From assembly GCA_963808455.1 (NCBI GenBank), contig CAWEHT010000430.1:1-9409 (forward strand): a DNA stretch of 9,409 bases, given 5' to 3'. Positions 5,852 to 9,409 of this stretch are shown here, in pieces. The notes below the pieces were generated by a model. The model was not told the origin of the DNA. It did not search any database and worked only from the letters and a program-made list of their open reading frames with translations. Source of the DNA: CAWEHT01 sp963808455 (GTDB lineage: Bacteria > Chloroflexota > Anaerolineae > CG2-30-64-16). Made by a program: the position numbers and the translations under genes. Numbering within the stretch: position 1 is the first letter of the stretch; the number at the start of each line of letters is the position of its first letter.

Positions 5852-6325
5852 ATGGCCGAGATCGAGCACGAGCTGCGCATCCTCGAAGAGATCGAACGCA
5901 ATCCCAACGTGACCCAATCCGGGCTTGCGGTGCAATTGGGCGTGGCCGTGGGCAGCATCAACTGGTACATGAAGCGCTTGATTGGCAAGGGTTACCTCAA
6001 GGTCACCCATCTGCAGCGGCGCAAGCTGCATTACTTCCTGACGCCGTCTGGGCTCGGCCGCAAGTTCGAGCTCACCCGCAGCTATATGGACGTATCGCTG
6101 CGTGTCTACCGCGAGCTGCGCCAGGCTGCGCTGGCTGCGCTGGCTGAGGTACGGCAGCGAGGATGCGATGTTGTCTACGTGGATGATGAAGGCGAAGCTG
6201 CCGACATCTTGCGCCTGACCTGTCTCGAACAGGGGATCCTCTTGAGCAAGGGGGCCCTTTCCGTGCCCATCCTGCGGTCGGACGGCCTGCACTTCGACGT
6301 GGCATGGCCGGAGGCCGGTAGCTGA
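5852..6325 (+). CDS. EPS-associated MarR-type winged-helix regulator
   Basis: A 157-aa protein with no frame break. Residues about 6-65 form a winged helix: LRILEEIERNPNVTQSGLAV leads into the recognition helix around GSINWYMKRLIGKGYLKV, and KLHYFLTPSGLGRKFELTRSY forms the wing and linker. This is the arrangement of the EPS-associated MarR subgroup that sits at the head of exopolysaccharide operons. Residues 90-157 (RQRGCDVVYVDDEGEAADIL and onward) resemble the start of a Rossmann-like ligand-binding domain, shortened here. The ATG at 5852 is used because the frame agrees with the domain and with the promoter at 5792-5820. The ribosome binding site is weak and close (GAGG at 5847-5850). A glycosyltransferase and ABC exporter follow downstream. 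It probably represses its own promoter through the 25-bp palindrome and may sense a sugar nucleotide, which is inference. Confidence 0.8.
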   Translation: MAEIEHELRILEEIERNPNVTQSGLAVQLGVAVGSINWYMKRLIGKGYLKVTHLQRRKLHYFLTPSGLGRKFELTRSYMDVSLRVYRELRQAALAALAEVRQRGCDVVYVDDEGEAADILRLTCLEQGILLSKGALSVPILRSDGLHFDVAWPEAGS

Positions 6326-6726
6326 CGTGTGCGGTCTACCAGCATGCGCACACAAGGAACGCGAGGTGCGTTGAGAAGCTCGTGTCGGTGGGGAGATCGC
6401 TTTGTGTCTGGCATCCTGAGAGCATGCACGCGGCGGGGCCTTAGGTGGCTCGGGCGTCGGACCGTCTTGTGCGGTCCGGAGTGCCCGTTCAGCCGTACCA
6501 GCCCGATGTCGTTGCAACCCCGACAGGGTTCTTGCAGGCACGAGGTGCATTCCTCAGGATGCCAGGCATGCTTCTTGATCGTATCGCATGATCAGCCTGA
6601 TTAGGAAGAAGGCCGCGAGCCTTTTGGTACCGGTCATGGTTTGTTCGACATGGGTCGTCGTATGACGCAGGGGGATGGCGCCCTCCGTACGTGTCATTGC
6701 CTGGCGCCGCCCGAAACGGCAGGGAT
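6326..6726 (+). other. Long leader with hairpins between regulator and glycosyltransferase
   Basis: About 400 bases with no convincing protein gene other than a possible short peptide at 6588-6665. Hairpins seen are GTGTGCG/CGCACAC at 6327-6333 and 6347-6353 right after the regulator's stop, CGGACCG/CGGTCCG at 6458-6464 and 6472-6478, and AACCC/GGGTT at 6516-6520 and 6526-6530. None has a following T-run, so they are not typical intrinsic terminators. The stretch could be a control leader for the polysaccharide operon. Confidence 0.45.
6588..6665 (+). CDS. Possible 25-aa membrane peptide
   Basis: An ATG-to-TGA frame encodes a peptide beginning MISLIRKKAASLL, with a positively charged start followed by a hydrophobic run to the end (VCSTWVVV). 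It has the shape of a signal-anchor or a leader peptide, and may equally be the remains of the N-terminus of a lost protein of the polysaccharide locus. No clear Shine-Dalgarno is present, and coding is unproven. Confidence 0.2.
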   Translation: MISLIRKKAASLLVPVMVCSTWVVV

Positions 6727-7801
6727 ATGGCTTCGATAGACATCTATACAAGCCGCGAGTATCTACCGCCAGGCCGTGCGCACGTGGCGATGTTGTATCC
6801 TTTTTGGGGCATTTCTCCAGAGGACCCGGCTGACCCGTGCACCGGCCGCTTCGACGAATATGCTCGGACGGGGAAAGCTTACTTCGCTATGGCGCCGTTA
6901 GCTCAGGCCGCGGTGGCCGTTGCACCCTGCGAATGGCTGGCAGGCCAGGAGAATGAGCTCATCCGACGTCTGGCGGTAGCAGCGCGCGGCCTGGGCAAGC
7001 GTACTGTGATCTTCTTCAATAACGACTCGACAGAGCCAATCGAGGTCGAGGGGGCCCTCGTCTTCCGCACATCACTATATCGGTCGCGCCGCCGGAAGTC
7101 GGAGTTCGCGCAGCCGGCATGGAGCGAGGATTTCTTGCAGCGTCACACAGGTGGCGAGGTACCTCTTAGAGAGAAGACCGCGAGGCCGGTGGTGGGGTAT
7201 TGCGGGTACAGCCGCATGGCCACTGGGCAGCACGAGCACTTGAGGGGCTGGCTGGGTGCGCGTCCGGGCATTGCGCGCTGGTTTGAGCGGCGAGGCATGC
7301 AACTTTAATTCTCATCCCGGGGTCAGGGTGCGTGCGCAAGCCATCCATGTGCTGTCCCGCAGACAGGACTTGCGCACCAACTTTGTGTTGCGACAGGCAT
7401 TCTGGAACGGAGCCCTGGCGACTGGCCAGCTGGACGCAGCCCTGGCGCAGAGCTCGCGGCGCGAGTTTGTGGCAAACATGATCAACAGCGACTACGTGCT
7501 TTGTGCACGCGGGGCGGGCAATTTCTCCTATCGGCTCTATGAAACCCTGAGCTGCGGCCGCATACCCATATTGGTCGACACCGATTGCGTTCTACCATAT
7601 GACGACGTGATTGATTGGCGGCAGTATTGTGTTTGGGTGGATGAGCAAGAGATCGAGGCCATCGGAGAGCAGGTGTTATCCTTTCACAGTGCCCTGACGG
7701 CCAAGGACTTTCGCGGCCTGCAAATTCGCTGCCGACGCCTCTGGGAGGAATGGCTGTCCCCGCAAGGGTTCTTTGCCCACCTCCATTGCTACCTGGGCTA
7801 G
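6727..7801 (+). CDS. Exostosin-family (GT47-like) glycosyltransferase, one frame break
   Basis: The reconstructed protein has about 357 aa. The ATG at 6727 is chosen because the protein MASIDIYTSREYLPPG starts right at the family's first strand. The GTG at 6691 would add only an arginine-rich stretch. Residues 20-28 (AMLYPFWG) and 110-131 (ALVFRTSLYRS, SEFAQPAW) and the block VVGYCGYS (156-162) belong to the N-terminal region of the family. The C-terminal block NFSYRLYETLSCGRIPI then VDTDCVLPYDDVIDW (about 7517-7617) is the hallmark exostosin motif for sugar-nucleotide binding. Frame one stops at TAA 7306-7308 and the rest continues in the +1 frame, most simply a one-base insertion. It likely transfers a sugar onto the growing exopolysaccharide on the cytosolic side. 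The permease start lies six bases after its stop, so one operon is clear. Confidence 0.8.
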
Positions 7802-7807
7802 AGCAAG

Positions 7808-8648
7808 ATGGCAAATGTGGAACGGGCCCTGCCGGTCATTCGCATCAAGCCCTCGCGCGGGCTGGGTGCCCCTGCAGTTGGTCAACGTATGGGAATATCG
7901 TGAGCTACTGGTCTTTTTGGCTTTCCGCGATATCCAGGTGCGATACAAGCAAGCTGCGCTGGGCGTAGGCTGGGCAATCCTACAGCCACTTCTGACGGTG
8001 GCCATCTTCAGCGTGATCTTCGGGCGGTTGGCGCATTTGCCGTCGGAGAATATCCCTTATCCAGTTTTCACCTTCGCTGCCCTGCTCCCGTGGAATCTGT
8101 TTTCCACCGCCCTGCAGCGCTCAGGGCTCAGCCTGGTGAACAGCTCGCCGCTGCTGACTAAGGTCTATTTCCCACGGTTGGCCATCCCGATGGCGGCAAC
8201 GATGGTGGGGACACTGGACTTTGTCGTCTCGTTTGTTATCTTCCTGGTCATGATGGCCTTCTATCACGTCTGGCCTACCCTGAACATGTTGTGGCTGCCG
8301 GCCATGACTCTGCTGGCACTCATCACTTCCATGGGGGTCGGCCTCTGGCTGTCAGCGCTGAATGTGCGGTACCGTGACGTTCAACAGATGATTCCGTTTC
8401 TGGCCCAGCTCTGGATGTATGCTTCGCCCGTAGCCTACTCGGCCGAATTGCTCACCGCATCCAAATGGCGCTTGATCTATTTCTTGAACCCGATGGCCGG
8501 CGTAATCGAAGGCTTTCGCTGGGCGCTGCTGGGCACGGAGCCGCCCGGCGCTCTAATGGCGACGTCGGTGGCCGTGTCGGCTGTGATGCTGGTGAGCGGA
8601 CTGTATTACTTCCGGCGGATGGAAGCGACCTTTGCCGACGAGGTGTGA
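7808..8648 (+). CDS. ABC-2 type polysaccharide export permease (Wzm/TagG-like)
   Basis: The reconstructed protein has about 279 aa, the usual size. The true start is probably the ATG at 7808, which gives MANVERALPVIRIKPSRG and lines up with the family's N-terminus. A one-base insertion near 7858-7862 (CGCGGGCTGG for CGCGGCTGG) then moves the frame to WVPLQLVNVWEYRELLVFL. The open frame starting at 7773 has the main body intact. Features in order: the coupling region FRDIQVRYKQAALGVGWA, helices including FSVIFGRL, FTFAALLPWNLF, LDFVVSFVIFLVMMAFY, LLALITSMGVGLWLS and SVAVSAVMLVSGLYYF, the loop NVRYRDVQQM, and FLNPMAGVIEGFRWALLG near the C-terminus. With the ATPase it forms the pore that exports lipid-linked polysaccharide or teichoic-acid-like polymer across the cytoplasmic membrane. 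Confidence 0.85.
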
Positions 8649-8738
8649 GCCGCTGCATCCGTCGTTAGGGGACCGGGCAGATAGGTGGCTGGAGCGCACC
8701 GCATCGTGCCAAGCACGGCGCAGGATGGGCCAATTTTC

Positions 8739-8744
8739 GGGAGG
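8739..8744 (+). promoter_or_regulatory. Ribosome binding site of the ATPase gene
   Basis: GGGAGG lies just ahead of two adjacent ATGs at 8745 and 8748. The second (MSDIAVHATGL) matches the family start; the spacing of three bases is short. Confidence 0.6.
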
Positions 8745-8747
8745 ATG

Positions 8748-9409
8748 ATGAGCGATATCGCCGTGCACGCCACGGGCCTGAGCAAGATATACAAGATCGG
8801 GGGCCAGCGGGAACGTTTCCCCACGCTGCGCGATCGTCTCGTTGTGGCAGCGAAGGCACCGCTTCGACGGCTGCGCGGCCGAAACTCGGGCAAGCGCGAG
8901 GCAAACACCATATGGGCGCTAAAGGATGCCTCTTTCGACATCGCTGCCGGCGAGGCAGTGGGCATCATCGGGCGCAATGGCGCCGGCAAAAGCACGCTGC
9001 TCAAGATCCTGACCCGCATCACCTGGCCCACTGCAGGGCACGGCGAGTTGCACGGCCGGTGCCGGTGCGCTGCTCGAGGTGGGCACCGGCTTTCACCCCG
9101 AGCTGACCGGGCGCGAAAATATCTATCCTCAACGGCGCGATCCTGGGCATGCGCCGGGCAGAGATCACGCCGAAATTCGACGAGATCATGCGTTTGCCGA
9201 GGTGGAGAAGTTTCTCGACACGCCAGGTCAAGCACTACTCCAGCGGCATGTACGTCCGCCTGGCCTTCGCCGTCGCCGCGCACCTTGAACCCGAAATTCT
9301 CATCGTCGACGAAGTGCTCGCCGTCGGCGACGCCGCAGTTCCAAAAGAAGTGCCTCGGCAAGATGGCGAGGTCGCGTCGAAGGACGGCCGCACCGTGCTT
9401 TTTGTGAGC
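8748..9409 (+). CDS. Polysaccharide ABC exporter ATPase (Wzt/TagH-like), partial, frame broken
   Basis: The nucleotide-binding subunit that pairs with the upstream permease. GLSKIYKIGG and TLRDRLVVAAKAPLRRL are typical of the polysaccharide exporter group. WALKDASFDIAAGEAVGIIG leads into Walker A (GRNGAGKST, residues 75-83). From about 9057 the frame breaks six times, yet the family sequence continues piecewise: VGTGFHPELTGRENIY (9079-9126), NGAILGMRRAEITPKFDEIM (to 9190), FAEVEKFLDTP (9194-9225), HYSSGMYVRLAFAVAA with the ABC signature (9233-9280), Walker B EILIVDEVLAVGDA (9293-9334), then FQKKCLGKM and GRTVLFVS at the edge. Four one-base insertions and two one-base deletions explain this. 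The rest of the protein, including any C-terminal carbohydrate-binding domain, lies outside the window. It energises export of the polysaccharide. Confidence 0.85.

Noticed and set aside
6310..6322. ops/JUMPstart-like GGCCGGTAGC near the polysaccharide genes
   Set aside because: It has an extra base relative to GGCGGTAG, lies inside the regulator's coding end, and RfaH-type control is not expected in this type of organism.
6511..6540. CRISPR-repeat-like unit (GTTGCAACCCCGACAGGGTT)
   Set aside because: Occurs once, with no second repeat, spacer pattern or cas gene in the window.
5726..6550. Long minus-strand frame (274 codons)
   Set aside because: Antisense to the EPS regulator, its operator and promoter; no family resemblance.

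Overview
The window is GC-rich bacterial chromosomal DNA. A filamentous-type Chloroflexota (Anaerolineae/Caldilineae-like) is the likeliest source. This is inferred from the protein families present (exostosin-type glycosyltransferase followed by a Wzm/Wzt-like ABC pair, an EPS-associated MarR regulator, a divergent ResB/CcsA-like pair), not from any marker gene.

Layout. (1) 1-1481 carries small DNA-binding genes and a tRNA: a 71-aa winged-helix-like protein with a near-consensus promoter, a repeat-bearing non-coding stretch, a 75-aa excisionase-type HTH protein with its own consensus promoter and upstream palindromes, a possibly structured non-coding segment, and tRNA-Thr(CGT). (2) 1495-about 2751, minus strand, is a decayed polytopic membrane protein, N-terminally truncated with frameshifts and two in-frame stops. 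(3) 2892-5731, plus strand, is a two-gene operon of ResB-like and CcsA-like membrane proteins joined by an ATGA overlap. Both appear to have lost the haem-ligand histidines and the WDPKE residues of genuine system II cytochrome c synthases. (4) From 5792 there is an extracellular/surface polysaccharide locus: a promoter with an overlapping 25-bp operator, an EPS-type MarR regulator, a leader of about 400 nt with hairpins, an exostosin-family glycosyltransferase, an ABC-2 permease and the start of its ATPase, which runs off the window.

Together the last block reads as a regulated polysaccharide synthesis and export operon: the regulator probably controls its own promoter, the glycosyltransferase builds the glycan, and the permease/ATPase pair exports it.

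A strong cross-cutting feature is reading-frame breakage. Nearly every long gene on the plus strand has one or more single-base indels, mostly one-base insertions, while the encoded protein stays family-like on both sides. Six such breaks fall within about 310 bases at the right end. I read most of these as sequence or assembly error, in contrast to the minus-strand gene at 1495-2751, which also has in-frame stops and truncation and looks genuinely decayed. Less expected signals are the inverted partial copy of the tRNA-Thr D/anticodon arms at 1279-1312, a possible pseudoknot RNA around it, and the ligand-less ResB/CcsA pair.
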